From an uncultured Geobacteraceae bacterium (GTDB lineage: Bacteria; Desulfobacterota; Desulfuromonadia; Geobacterales; Pseudopelobacteraceae), in contig CAIRND010000113.1 in assembly GCA_903879825.1 (NCBI GenBank), positions 1 through 8,996 on the forward strand: a stretch of 8,996 bases of DNA, given 5' to 3'. A program made the translations under genes and the position numbers. This document shows positions 1 through 7,931 of the stretch, one piece after another. The notes beneath the pieces were generated by a model. That model was not told the origin of the DNA and did no database searches. It saw only the letters and a list, made by a program, of their open reading frames with translations. The first letter of the stretch is position 1, and each line of letters begins with the position of its first letter.

Positions 1-177
1 AATGAGGAATTAAAGAGGACAGTGACTCTTCTTGGTGCTTCACATTATTATGAAAAGCCGGTTGAACCGTCACTGATTTTGTCACTTCTCAGAGCGCTGC
101 ATTTGGTGGCGGACGAACGCGAGAGAGATGAGACAACATGTGGTCTGCTAGTGACCGGCACCGCTCATGTGGCGTAA
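1..177 (+). CDS. Response regulator receiver domain, C-terminal end only
   Basis: An open frame enters from the left edge and ends at TAA 175-177, giving 58 residues. Residues 12-23 read GASHYYEKPVEP, the pattern around the invariant Lys-Pro pair at the end of beta-5 in CheY-like receiver domains (usually GA..YL.KP). A helix-like stretch, SLILSLLRALHLV, follows and would be alpha-5. About 20 further residues form a short tail with no DNA-binding domain, so the protein ends with its receiver domain. It may be a single-domain regulator or a hybrid kinase with a C-terminal receiver; the missing N-terminal part would decide. The phosphorylated Asp lies outside the window. It converges on the minus-strand operon and is not part of it. 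The receiver identity is an inference from a short fragment. Confidence 0.7.
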   Translation, partial: NEELKRTVTLLGASHYYEKPVEPSLILSLLRALHLVADERERDETTCGLLVTGTAHVA

Positions 178-208
178 AGTAATCGGCTCTTTTGAGTGTT
201 TTACTTTA
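175..208. terminator. Weak AT-rich hairpin between convergent genes
   Basis: TAAAGTAA (175-182) is exactly inverted at TTACTTTA (201-208). Inside the 18-nt loop CTC and GAG can pair across TTTT. The hairpin starts at the stop codon of the plus-strand receiver gene and lies between two converging genes, where a bidirectional terminator would be expected. The outer stem is A/T-rich and there is no long U tract, so it would be a weak intrinsic terminator at best. Confidence 0.3.
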
Positions 209-250
209 TTGGTGCTTGTTTAAAAGGATGTACCGTTATGTATGTGTCGA

Positions 251-997
251 TCAATACACCGCCGCATTTGGTGAATCGATCATTGGATTGAGACGGACTG
301 CCAAGGAGAAAAGATACGGGTAGTCGTGCTTTAAATGCTGCATGTACATGACCCATTCGCGGGAGAGATAGCCATATACCCGCTTAATATCTCCGTTGAT
401 ATGATCTATATCGCTCTGCGGCATGTTATCAAATGTATCTCTGGCCTCAAGTTCCTCAACAAGATGAAACACTGACCAGAGCAAATCGGTAAACTCTTCA
501 TGTTCCAGAAGATTCTGGTTTTCCAACAAACTGACAAGAAAACTTCGTTTTTCAACAAGGAATTTCTTCAGTCCAAGCTTTTCACAGCGACTGGACTCAA
601 TTTTGGTGTCACTTTTACGTAGATATTCGAGTGCCAAAGAAAATTCCTGTTCCTTCCATGTGCCGTCAATCAGTAAATGACTTTTCAAATCATCGCAGGA
701 AACAACATACGCTGATAGCTCTCTGAGTAACCGATTACCCACTTCACTGAAAAAGACCCCAATAACCATATTCAGCTTACGCATTACCGTCTGACGGTCA
801 CGTTCCTTTACCACTCGTTCAATCATCAGTGTAACTATTATTACATAAATAGGCAAAAAAGCTAGGTTTCCCAAGAACCAAACGGATAACTCTTTTACGC
901 TGCCAAGCAGAGCATAATCCATACCATAGAGAACCAGAGAGATTAAAAACAGTACGCTCACCATGAGCATTTTGTTGAGTATCAGTTTACGGAGCAC
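251..997 (-). CDS. Uncharacterised two-TM protein with conserved C-terminal HLK-DYPYLFSLA motif
   Basis: This is a 248-residue protein with no function I can name. Two hydrophobic segments (about residues 11-31 and 37-60) would anchor it in the inner membrane. A basic stretch (RVVKERDRQTVMRK) follows, and the remaining ~185 residues look helical, charged and cytoplasmic. The most distinctive feature is near the C-terminus (about 214-239): EW..YM..LK.DYPYLFSLAVR.NP. I recall this pattern at the end of other uncharacterised membrane proteins of Geobacter-like and similar bacteria. The start is GTG (997-995), supported by a strong Shine-Dalgarno GGAGG about 7 nt upstream; it ends with TGA. It lies 31 nt after the permease gene and is probably the last cistron of the pil transcript before the convergent gap. 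A signalling or scaffold role is possible but not shown. Confidence 0.75.
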   Translation of the reverse strand: MLRKLILNKMLMVSVLFLISLVLYGMDYALLGSVKELSVWFLGNLAFLPIYVIIVTLMIERVVKERDRQTVMRKLNMVIGVFFSEVGNRLLRELSAYVVSCDDLKSHLLIDGTWKEQEFSLALEYLRKSDTKIESSRCEKLGLKKFLVEKRSFLVSLLENQNLLEHEEFTDLLWSVFHLVEELEARDTFDNMPQSDIDHINGDIKRVYGYLSREWVMYMQHLKHDYPYLFSLAVRLNPMIDSPNAAVY

Positions 998-1028
998 GTG
1001 GTGCCCTCCTTTTTAATTGTTGGTCGAA

Positions 1029-2195
1029 TTAATGTTCCCGGAGTGCATCGACAATTTTTAACCTGCTGGCCCTGATGGCGGGAATTACGCCGCCAATGAA
1101 TCCCATTGCGACAGAAAAAAACAATGATTTCCAGGCGATATCAAAAGTAAGCGTAAAAGAGAACGCCAACTCTGAGAAAGTCTGCCAGTTCATGGTTGAA
1201 ATCGTAATCAGCTGCATGAATGAAGCGAAAAACAGACCGGTTATACCGCCAATTAAGCCAAGCAGCAAGGATTCAAGCAAAAAAACTGCAAGCACACTTG
1301 AGCGTTGAAAGCCGAGTGCTCGGAGAGTACCTATCTCTCCTACCCTGTTAGCCACGGCGGCGTACATGGTTATCATCGCACCGATTATTGCCCCAATAGA
1401 AAAGATAACCGTCAACGACAAACCCAAGATCCTGAGAAATTTAGCCATAGCTTCAGACTGATCGCGGTAATAGCGAGTTTCACGGCGCACATCAACGGTG
1501 AGCCTCGGATCAGTATCCAGCTTTGCCTTGACTGCGGAGAAATCATTGCTGTCTCGCAGTCGAAAGGTAAGTGAAGAATATACGGGGCGGCGGAATGCCT
1601 GCATCAACTGAGTTGCATCACCCCATATTTCCGAGCTGAAACCGGTGGCACCGGCATCAAATGTCCCGACAACCATCCAGTCACGCATACCAAATCGGAG
1701 TGTTTCACCGATACCGCCACCTTTAAAGCGGGTGGCAATACTGCTGCCGGCCATGATTTCTGACGAGCCAGGGCGCGGCATACGCCCTTCACGCAACACG
1801 ACCTGCGGCCTGAGTTGCAGTGAAGTGGGCTGAATACCGCGAATGACAACATTTGCAGGCTTATCACTCCCCCTTTTCGGGAGACTGATAAGTACCACCA
1901 ACTCCTTCGTCAGTAGCATCTCTCCCTGGCTGCCTGTTGCAATATCTGGCAGACTTTCCACAATCGCCGCCTGTATTCGTTCGACTCCGCTTTGCACCTC
2001 AGAATTAGCCGATTTGCGGGTGATTATTACGTTGTCATCTGAACCGGTTTCAATAAGTGTTTTTTCCAGACCGGCTGAGAGCATCAAGATAGAGGCAAAG
2101 ACAAAAACGACCAGAGCCATGCCGGAAGCGGTTAGAAATGTTGTCAGCCTGCGGGTGGAGAGATTGCGATAACTGTAGGAGAATGGGATTGCCAT
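1029..2195 (-). CDS. ABC transporter permease, MacB/FtsX family (orphan)
   Basis: The architecture is that of a MacB/LolE/FtsX-type permease: an N-terminal TM helix (about 18-41), a large extracytoplasmic MacB-like periplasmic core domain (about 45-245), then three TM helices (about 256-280, 302-333 and 356-376) forming the FtsX domain. The coupling-helix region RVGEIGTLRALGFQRSSVL and the terminal IPAIRASRLKIVDALR are classic for the family, which works with a cytoplasmic ATPase to drive export or envelope remodelling rather than import. At 388 residues it is full length. I chose ATG 2195; the TTG one codon earlier directly abuts the pilS stop TAA (2201-2199) and has no better ribosome site. 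The close spacing suggests translational coupling to pilS. No ATPase or MacA/HlyD-like adaptor gene is in the window, so its substrate and partners are unknown. It sits where pilR follows pilS in Geobacter-type loci. Confidence 0.9.
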   Translation of the reverse strand: MAIPFSYSYRNLSTRRLTTFLTASGMALVVFVFASILMLSAGLEKTLIETGSDDNVIITRKSANSEVQSGVERIQAAIVESLPDIATGSQGEMLLTKELVVLISLPKRGSDKPANVVIRGIQPTSLQLRPQVVLREGRMPRPGSSEIMAGSSIATRFKGGGIGETLRFGMRDWMVVGTFDAGATGFSSEIWGDATQLMQAFRRPVYSSLTFRLRDSNDFSAVKAKLDTDPRLTVDVRRETRYYRDQSEAMAKFLRILGLSLTVIFSIGAIIGAMITMYAAVANRVGEIGTLRALGFQRSSVLAVFLLESLLLGLIGGITGLFFASFMQLITISTMNWQTFSELAFSFTLTFDIAWKSLFFSVAMGFIGGVIPAIRASRLKIVDALREH

Positions 2196-2198
2196 CAA

Positions 2199-3797
2199 TT
2201 AAAACACCGGTAGCGTGATGATAAATCTGCAACCGCCGGCAGGTGGGGATTCAACAGAGAGTGTTCCACCGTGAGCTTCAATAATACGATAGCTGACTGC
2301 CAGACCGAGTCCGGTCCCTGTGGTTTTCGTTGTCCAGAATGGTTCAAAAAGATGTTGTATCGACTCTTCTGCTATCCCGGGGCCGCTATCAGTGATACTA
2401 ATTCTGACAACACCCGGTGCCGTGCTGCTTTCAATCAGGATTGATCCCCCGTCCGACATTGCATCGGCCGCATTTTGCAATAGATTTATAATAACCTGGT
2501 GAAGTTGGTTCGGGTCAACGGTGGCGCGTACCAATGGAGATAAATCATTGTGCACTGTTATGGAGCTAAAACGTGGATCCTTCGTAATAAAGAGAACGTC
2601 TTCCTCAATATACGCATGTAGCGCAACATCTGTGAGTTGCGGTGTTGCGGGGCGCGCATACCTCAAAAATTCTGTTATCAGCTTATCAAGACGCTCAGCC
2701 TCTCTACTGACAATGTCCAAAAGTCGAGCATCATGTTTCTGGATATCTGCAGCACTGGACAACAACTGGACCGAACCGCATAACGCTGCAAGTGGATTGC
2801 GGATTTCATGCGCCATACGGGCTGAAAGTTCACCCAACGCAGCCAGACGATCGGTTTTTTTCAGTGCCGCTTCCATGCTGCGGATAGTGGTTATATCCCT
2901 GAAGTTAACAATATACCCGGCCAGTATGCCATCAGTGTCATTGAATGGTGACATATGATATCCCAGAATTCTGAGAGTGCCATCCGAGGCTTGATATTCA
3001 AACTCCAGATGCGTAGAATGGCTTAGCATGCCGGCCAAGCGGGGGAACACACTTTCAATCGGCTTATCATAGGCATCAGACTGACTGAGACCGACAATCG
3101 CTTCGGCATATGGATTAAATACCCGGATTCGACCCGCAACAGTTGTTGTGAGTAAACCACTTTCACTATGGGCAACAATGGCTGAGTTTAATTGTGACAG
3201 TTCGAAATAATCAATTGATGAGCGTTGCAGTGCCTCTTCACTTATTCGGGCGCGTTCTGCTAACAATCCGGTAATAAATGCAGTTAAGCCAAAGACAATG
3301 AGGTTGATAGCAATTGTGTAAAAAAGGCGTAGTGCACCGAATTGATGGGCATCCTCCTGGCTTAAACCAATAAAAGTAAGAATACCGAAGTACTGAAAAT
3401 CTAAAATTGCACCATAAATAATTCCGCACAGTGATGCCGTATAGAGCGCCTGGCGACGCCCGAGAAGCATGCCGGCGGTCATAATAGACAGTAAATATAA
3501 GAACGAATACGGGCTGAGAATGCCACCGGTAAACAGGACAAGAACAGTAACAAACGACAAATCCCAGATTACCTGAAGATTAGTTAGAAACTGAGTGAAC
3601 CTTAATTTCTTCAGGAAAAGGAGTGAAATAACAGAAAAGACAAAAGAAAACGCCATCAATCTGATTACACCAGGTTGAAAGCGTTCGCTTATGACAGAGG
3701 GGTCATGATATCCAAGAAGCAGTGTTGCAGCCAGAAAGAGGAATGAGACTATTATCCTGGCGTAGATGAAGAGTCTGAGTCTCCGTTCAGAACCCAT
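2199..3797 (-). CDS. pilS: PilS-like membrane sensor histidine kinase
   Basis: This 532-residue protein (from ATG 3797) has an N-terminal hydrophobic region of about six TM helices (residues ~10-180), as in PilS. A PAS-like domain (~205-300) is followed by the HisKA helix with H-box AHEIRNPLAAL (phospho-accepting His ~330). The HATPase domain has an N-box around NLLQNAADAM (~438-447), G1 DSGPGI (~470) and G2 GTGLGLA (~494). All catalytic motifs are intact. In the known PilS-PilR pair the kinase controls sigma54-dependent pilA transcription. The assignment rests on architecture plus its position right after pilC. The frame can also start at TTG 3803, which overlaps the pilC stop TGA; ATG 3797 gives MGSERRLRLFIYARI, typical of this family, with only a weak GGCGG ribosome site. 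The adjacent gene is not pilR, so the cognate regulator is unknown; a general NtrB-type kinase remains an alternative. Confidence 0.85.
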   Translation of the reverse strand: MGSERRLRLFIYARIIVSFLFLAATLLLGYHDPSVISERFQPGVIRLMAFSFVFSVISLLFLKKLRFTQFLTNLQVIWDLSFVTVLVLFTGGILSPYSFLYLLSIMTAGMLLGRRQALYTASLCGIIYGAILDFQYFGILTFIGLSQEDAHQFGALRLFYTIAINLIVFGLTAFITGLLAERARISEEALQRSSIDYFELSQLNSAIVAHSESGLLTTTVAGRIRVFNPYAEAIVGLSQSDAYDKPIESVFPRLAGMLSHSTHLEFEYQASDGTLRILGYHMSPFNDTDGILAGYIVNFRDITTIRSMEAALKKTDRLAALGELSARMAHEIRNPLAALCGSVQLLSSAADIQKHDARLLDIVSREAERLDKLITEFLRYARPATPQLTDVALHAYIEEDVLFITKDPRFSSITVHNDLSPLVRATVDPNQLHQVIINLLQNAADAMSDGGSILIESSTAPGVVRISITDSGPGIAEESIQHLFEPFWTTKTTGTGLGLAVSYRIIEAHGGTLSVESPPAGGCRFIITLPVF

Positions 3798-3799
3798 AA

Positions 3800-5017
3800 T
3801 CAACCGCCAACGGCCCCCGCCAGCTTAAAGATCGGCAGATACATGGCAACAACCAGTCCACCGACGGTAGTTCCAAGGAAAACCATCAATAACGGCTCCA
3901 TCATTGCGGTCATAGCGCCGACAGCATCATCAACCTCATCATCATAAAAATCTGCAATTTTGTTCAACATGGCATCCATGGCCCCGGTCGCTTCACCGAC
4001 AGATATCATCTGAACAACCATTGGTGGAAAAACGCCGCAGGCTGCAAGCGGTTCAGCCATAGTTTTACCTTCTGAAATAGCCTGACGTACTGCGTATATA
4101 GCCTCTTCAACAATTTTATTTCCGGATGTTTTAGCTACTATTTCCAAGCCATCCATGATCGGCACACCAGAACTGACCATGGTTCCAAGTGTTCTGGTAA
4201 ATTTAGCAACAGCAACCTTTCTGATCAGTGGGCCGGCAATAGGGGCTTTGAGGGCCATCCGGTCTATATTCTTCTGTCCCCCCGGAGTTGCATAATATTT
4301 TTTTATACCCCAGATAATCGCATAGAAACCACCGATGATAACGACTATGTATTTGATTAGAAAGTTACTGAGGGCAATGACAAATTTAGTTGGGGCCGGT
4401 AATTCACCACCAAATTCAATAAACATCTTGGCAAAAGTAGGGATAACAAAAACCAGAATCACGCCGACTACCACAACAGCAATGGACATAATTGTAATCG
4501 GGTAGACCATGGCACCCTTAATCTGTTTTTTCAACTTCATAGACTTTTCGATGTAGGCGGCAAGTCGAGTCAAAATAATATCCAGAATACCGCCGATTTC
4601 TCCGGCGGCAACAAGGTTCACGAACAGCTGGTCAAAGGCCTTCGGGTGTTTACCCAGCGCATCAGCAAATGTTGAACCGCTTTCAACGCTTTCCTTTACT
4701 TTGTAGAGAATCTCTTGAAAGGTCTTGTTTTCCTGCTGACTTGCCAGGATTTCAAGACACTGCACCAACGGCAAACCGGAATCAATCATGGTTGAAAACT
4801 GACGGGTAAAAATAACAAGATCTTTTTGATCAATTTTTTTACCACCACCGAAAGATGGTAATTTGAAATTCAAGCCCTTGGAATCAGACTTAATTGAAAT
4901 ATTACTGAAGCCATATTTTTTTAGCTGGGCTTCAACAATATCAACGGTTGCCGCCTCGATAACACCTTTCTGTGTACCGCCGGTTCTCGTGCGGGCTTCC
5001 CAGTTAAATTTGGGCAT
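3800..5017 (-). CDS. pilC: Type IV pilus inner-membrane platform protein PilC
   Basis: This is a full-length 405-residue member of the T2SSF/GspF family. It has two repeats of the cytoplasmic helical bundle: the first around 68-191 (FTRQFSTMIDSGLPLVQCLEI) and the second around 271-394 (FTRTLGTMVSSGVPIMDGLEI). TM helices fall at about 170-192, 218-237 and 373-396. PilC is the integral membrane platform that links the PilB and PilT motors to pilin subunits entering or leaving the pilus. The N-terminal 65 residues begin with F.W.A....G....G.I.A, usual for PilC. ATG 5017 has a strong AAGGAG site 7 nt upstream and lies 20 nt after pilT. Its TGA stop (3802-3800) lies 2 nt before the pilS ATG, so the two are probably translationally coupled. 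Confidence 0.97.
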   Translation of the reverse strand: MPKFNWEARTRTGGTQKGVIEAATVDIVEAQLKKYGFSNISIKSDSKGLNFKLPSFGGGKKIDQKDLVIFTRQFSTMIDSGLPLVQCLEILASQQENKTFQEILYKVKESVESGSTFADALGKHPKAFDQLFVNLVAAGEIGGILDIILTRLAAYIEKSMKLKKQIKGAMVYPITIMSIAVVVVGVILVFVIPTFAKMFIEFGGELPAPTKFVIALSNFLIKYIVVIIGGFYAIIWGIKKYYATPGGQKNIDRMALKAPIAGPLIRKVAVAKFTRTLGTMVSSGVPIMDGLEIVAKTSGNKIVEEAIYAVRQAISEGKTMAEPLAACGVFPPMVVQMISVGEATGAMDAMLNKIADFYDDEVDDAVGAMTAMMEPLLMVFLGTTVGGLVVAMYLPIFKLAGAVGG

Positions 5018-5037
5018 TATGATTCTCCTTCATTAGT

Positions 5038-6135
5038 TCAGTGCATTTGAGGACTGCGCTGCATACCAGCCGCAGGGTTGCTGATCATCTTTTTTAATTC
5101 TTCCGGATCTTGTGAACGGCCGAGTGCCTCTTCAAGCGAAATCATTCTTTTGTGATAGAGAATATAAAGTGATTGATTCATCGTCTGCATACCGAATTTT
5201 TCCTGCCCAATCTGCATCTGCGAATATATCTGATGAACCTTGTCCTCACGGATAAGATTTCTGATGGCGGCATTAGGCACCATAATTTCTAGGGCCAGGG
5301 CACGCCCCTTTGATCCCATTCGAGGTATCAGAGTTTGTGATAACACTCCTTCCAATACAAAAGAAAGCTGCGCTCTGATCTGAGTCTGCTGATAGGGCGG
5401 AAAAACGTCGACGATCCGGTTTATGGTTTGGACGCATGAGTTTGTATGCAATGTGGCAAGACAGAGGTGACCGGTCTCAGCAAGGGTCAGTGCTGCCTCA
5501 ATAGTTTCCAGATCACGTAATTCACCAACCAGCACAACATCGGGATCCTGTCTCAGTACATATTTCAGCGCATTCTTAAAGCCTTTGGTATCAGCACCGA
5601 CTTCCCGTTGATTGACAAGACACCCCTTATGAGGGTGGAGATATTCAATAGGATCCTCAATAGTGACTATATGCTCACGCCTGTTGATATTGATGTAATC
5701 AACAATTGATGCCAGAGTAGTTGACTTACCGCTTCCGGTAGGACCGGTAACCAGGATAAGTCCGCGCGGTCGTGCAGCCAATTCCGGCACTATCGGTGGT
5801 AAGTTAAGTTCATCAAAAGACATTATCTTATAGGGTATAACCCTGAAAACACCCGCAACGGCGCCACGTTGAATAAAAACATTTCCTCTGAAACGTGAGA
5901 GGCCCTTTACGCCAAAGGAAAGATCCAACTCGTTCTCTTCCTCAAACTTGTGTTTTTGCGCATCGGTAAGCACACTGTAGCACAGTTGTTTCGTTTCGAC
6001 CTGATTCAATGGTGGAAAATCCATGGGCAACAGGTGCCCGTCAACACGCATCTGGGGCGGCGAATTGGTAGTAATGTGAAGATCAGATCCATAAGATTCA
6101 ACGAGTATTTTTAAAAGCTGATGAAGATTAAGCAT
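5038..6135 (-). CDS. pilT: Type IV pilus retraction ATPase PilT
   Basis: This 365-residue hexameric secretion ATPase depolymerises the pilus and powers twitching. Motifs in order: an N-terminal PAS-like region with GSDLHIT; Walker A GPTGSGKST (131-139); Asp box IVTIEDPIEY (156-165); Walker B region DPDVVLVGELRD (197-208); His box ETGHLCLATLHTN (220-232); and the C-terminal AIRNLIRE motif (~290-297), the signature distinguishing PilT from PilB and required for retraction. Length is normal for PilT, with no zinc-binding cysteines and no MshEN domain. It follows pilB by 14 nt; ATG 6135 has a G-rich ribosome site (GGGGG) about 7 nt upstream. By position it corresponds to the pilT copy next to pilB and pilC in Geobacter-type genomes (called pilT4 there, from memory); other pilT paralogues may exist elsewhere. 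Confidence 0.97.
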   Translation of the reverse strand: MLNLHQLLKILVESYGSDLHITTNSPPQMRVDGHLLPMDFPPLNQVETKQLCYSVLTDAQKHKFEEENELDLSFGVKGLSRFRGNVFIQRGAVAGVFRVIPYKIMSFDELNLPPIVPELAARPRGLILVTGPTGSGKSTTLASIVDYININRREHIVTIEDPIEYLHPHKGCLVNQREVGADTKGFKNALKYVLRQDPDVVLVGELRDLETIEAALTLAETGHLCLATLHTNSCVQTINRIVDVFPPYQQTQIRAQLSFVLEGVLSQTLIPRMGSKGRALALEIMVPNAAIRNLIREDKVHQIYSQMQIGQEKFGMQTMNQSLYILYHKRMISLEEALGRSQDPEELKKMISNPAAGMQRSPQMH

Positions 6136-6149
6136 CGAGAAACCCCCAG

Positions 6150-7856
6150 TTAGTCGTCAGAAACCGTAATTCTCAATACTTCCTCGAAGGAGGTTACTCC
6201 CTCTTTAAGTTTTGTCAAGCCAGATTGGCGCATTGTCTTGATGCCGATCCGCATGGATTCCCTTTTAATCTCAGCCGTGTTGGCACCATTTAAAATTAGC
6301 TCCTTAATCTCTTCACGCATCGGCATAACCTGATAGAAACCGACACGCCCCTTATACCCGGTGTTATTGCAGACGGGACACCCTTTGCCGCGCATACAGA
6401 CAAATGACGGTGCTTCATCCGGTGAAACACCGGCATCGATTAATGCCTGAATCGGGATCTCTTCCGGTTGTTTGCACTCAGCACAGACACGACGGGCCAA
6501 ACGCTGTGCGGTTATCAGATTTACCGCTGAAGCGACCAGAAAGGGCTCTATTCCCATATTCAGCAGGCGGTTGATCGTGGCCGGGGCATCATTGGTATGC
6601 AACGTTGAAAGGACCATATGGCCGGTTAAAGCGGCCTTGATGGCAATCTCTGCCGTTTCAAAATCGCGTATTTCTCCAATCATGATGATATCAGGATCCT
6701 GACGCAGAAAGGAACGCAACGCAGCTGAAAAATTGAGTCCAATGTCTTCGTGCATCTGAACCTGATTAATGCCGGCAAAGTTGAATTCGACCGGATCTTC
6801 GGCGGTAGAAATGTTTTCAGAGACTTTATTAAGTTCCGATATGGCTGAATACAGAGATACCGTTTTGCCACTTCCGGTTGGTCCGGTAACCAGCACCATA
6901 CCAAAAGGCTTGTGTATTTCATGCATAAAATGCGCTAACGCTTCTGGTTCATACCCCAATTTGGTCAAATCCGTTTGCAGGTTACCCTTATCGAGAAGAC
7001 GCATGACGATTTTTTCACCAAAGAGGGTCGGGAGGCATGAGACGCGAAAGTCCATATCTTTGCCGCCGCCCAGCTTGATTTTGATACGCCCGTCCTGCGG
7101 AAGACGGCGCTCAGCGATATCAAGTTCCGCCATAATTTTAATTCGCGATGTAATGGCATTTTTCAGTTTAAGCGGCGGTCTCATAACTTCGTAGAGAACA
7201 CCATCGATCCGAAAACGTACTCTGAATAGCTTTTCATACGGTTCCACATGAATATCGCTGGCTTTTTTACGAATAGCATCCTGCAAAATGGCATTAACCA
7301 TTTTGACGACCGGAGCATCTTCGGTCGCCCGTTCAAGAGAACCAAGGTCCACCTGTTCCTCATCACCAACTATTTCCATATCTTCAACATCCAGGTCACT
7401 CATGACGTCTGCCAGCGATGCAGACTGATCATAATACTTGTCTATTGAAGCTTTAATATCCCTGTCTGACGCGACAACTATTTCAATGTTGTAGCCGGTC
7501 ATAAACTTGATGTCTTCAATGGCAAACAGGTTTGATGGATCGCTTACGGCAATAATGAGAGTGGCACCAGCTCTGTTAACCGGAAGTAGCTGATATTTCT
7601 GGGCAACATCTGATGGAATTATTTTTATAACGGTGGGGTCTATTTCATAATCGGCAAGGTTGACACACGGCACGCCGTACTGCTGTGACAAAAATGAGGT
7701 AAGCTGTTCTTCAGTAAGAAGTTTTTGACTAATAAGAATTGAACCAATTCGAAGTTGATTACCGGAGAGCTTTTGTTCCTCTAATGCTTTTCCCAGCTGA
7801 TCACGGTTAATTAGATTGTTTTTTACCAGGATTTCTCCCAGTCTGTTTACCTGCAT
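6150..7856 (-). CDS. pilB: Type IV pilus extension ATPase PilB with MshEN domain
   Basis: This 568-residue GspE/PilB-family motor drives pilin assembly. The N-terminal ~145 residues form a T2SSE_N/MshEN-type domain: RLGEILVKNNLI...QL..AL..Q is followed by a second similar helical motif (RIGSILISQKLLTEEQL..FL..Q). Such domains bind cyclic di-GMP in MshE and some PilB proteins. The ATPase core has ASDIHVEP (199-206), Walker A GPTGSGKT (325-332), Asp box STAEDPVEF (350-358), Walker B DPDIIMIGEIRD (387-398) and His box TGHMVLSTLHTND (411-423). A tetracysteine zinc site is intact: CAEC (458-461) and CPVC (493-496). ATG 7856 has GGAG 5 nt upstream. It is the first gene after a good promoter and probably heads the pil transcript. 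A type II secretion GspE is unlikely because pilT and pilC follow immediately. Confidence 0.97.
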   Translation of the reverse strand: MQVNRLGEILVKNNLINRDQLGKALEEQKLSGNQLRIGSILISQKLLTEEQLTSFLSQQYGVPCVNLADYEIDPTVIKIIPSDVAQKYQLLPVNRAGATLIIAVSDPSNLFAIEDIKFMTGYNIEIVVASDRDIKASIDKYYDQSASLADVMSDLDVEDMEIVGDEEQVDLGSLERATEDAPVVKMVNAILQDAIRKKASDIHVEPYEKLFRVRFRIDGVLYEVMRPPLKLKNAITSRIKIMAELDIAERRLPQDGRIKIKLGGGKDMDFRVSCLPTLFGEKIVMRLLDKGNLQTDLTKLGYEPEALAHFMHEIHKPFGMVLVTGPTGSGKTVSLYSAISELNKVSENISTAEDPVEFNFAGINQVQMHEDIGLNFSAALRSFLRQDPDIIMIGEIRDFETAEIAIKAALTGHMVLSTLHTNDAPATINRLLNMGIEPFLVASAVNLITAQRLARRVCAECKQPEEIPIQALIDAGVSPDEAPSFVCMRGKGCPVCNNTGYKGRVGFYQVMPMREEIKELILNGANTAEIKRESMRIGIKTMRQSGLTKLKEGVTSFEEVLRITVSDD

Positions 7857-7886
7857 GATTTCTCCGTTTACGTTTTCCAGACCGTC

Positions 7887-7915
7887 ATACTAGGGAGAAT
7901 ACCGGTTATTGTCAA
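7887..7915 (-). promoter_or_regulatory. Near-consensus sigma70 promoter for the pil operon
   Basis: On the minus strand, TTGACA (7915-7910) and TAGTAT (7892-7887) are separated by exactly 17 nt. The -35 box is a perfect consensus and the -10 box matches at four of six positions. Transcription would begin near 7880, leaving a leader of about 24 nt with the GGAG ribosome site of pilB. It lies in the 75-nt gap between aroE and pilB, so the pilus genes need not depend on transcription through aroE. No start-site data are available. Confidence 0.7.
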
Positions 7916-7931
7916 GTTGTAGTTAGGGATA

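Noticed and set aside
1075..2172. Several plus-strand frames of 60-110 codons opposite the permease gene.
   Set aside because: The minus-strand frame carries clear FtsX-family motifs over its full length; the plus-strand frames have no motifs or ribosome sites.
6472..7448. Plus-strand and alternate minus-strand frames inside pilB.
   Set aside because: The pilB frame is intact with every motor motif; the others are shadow translations.
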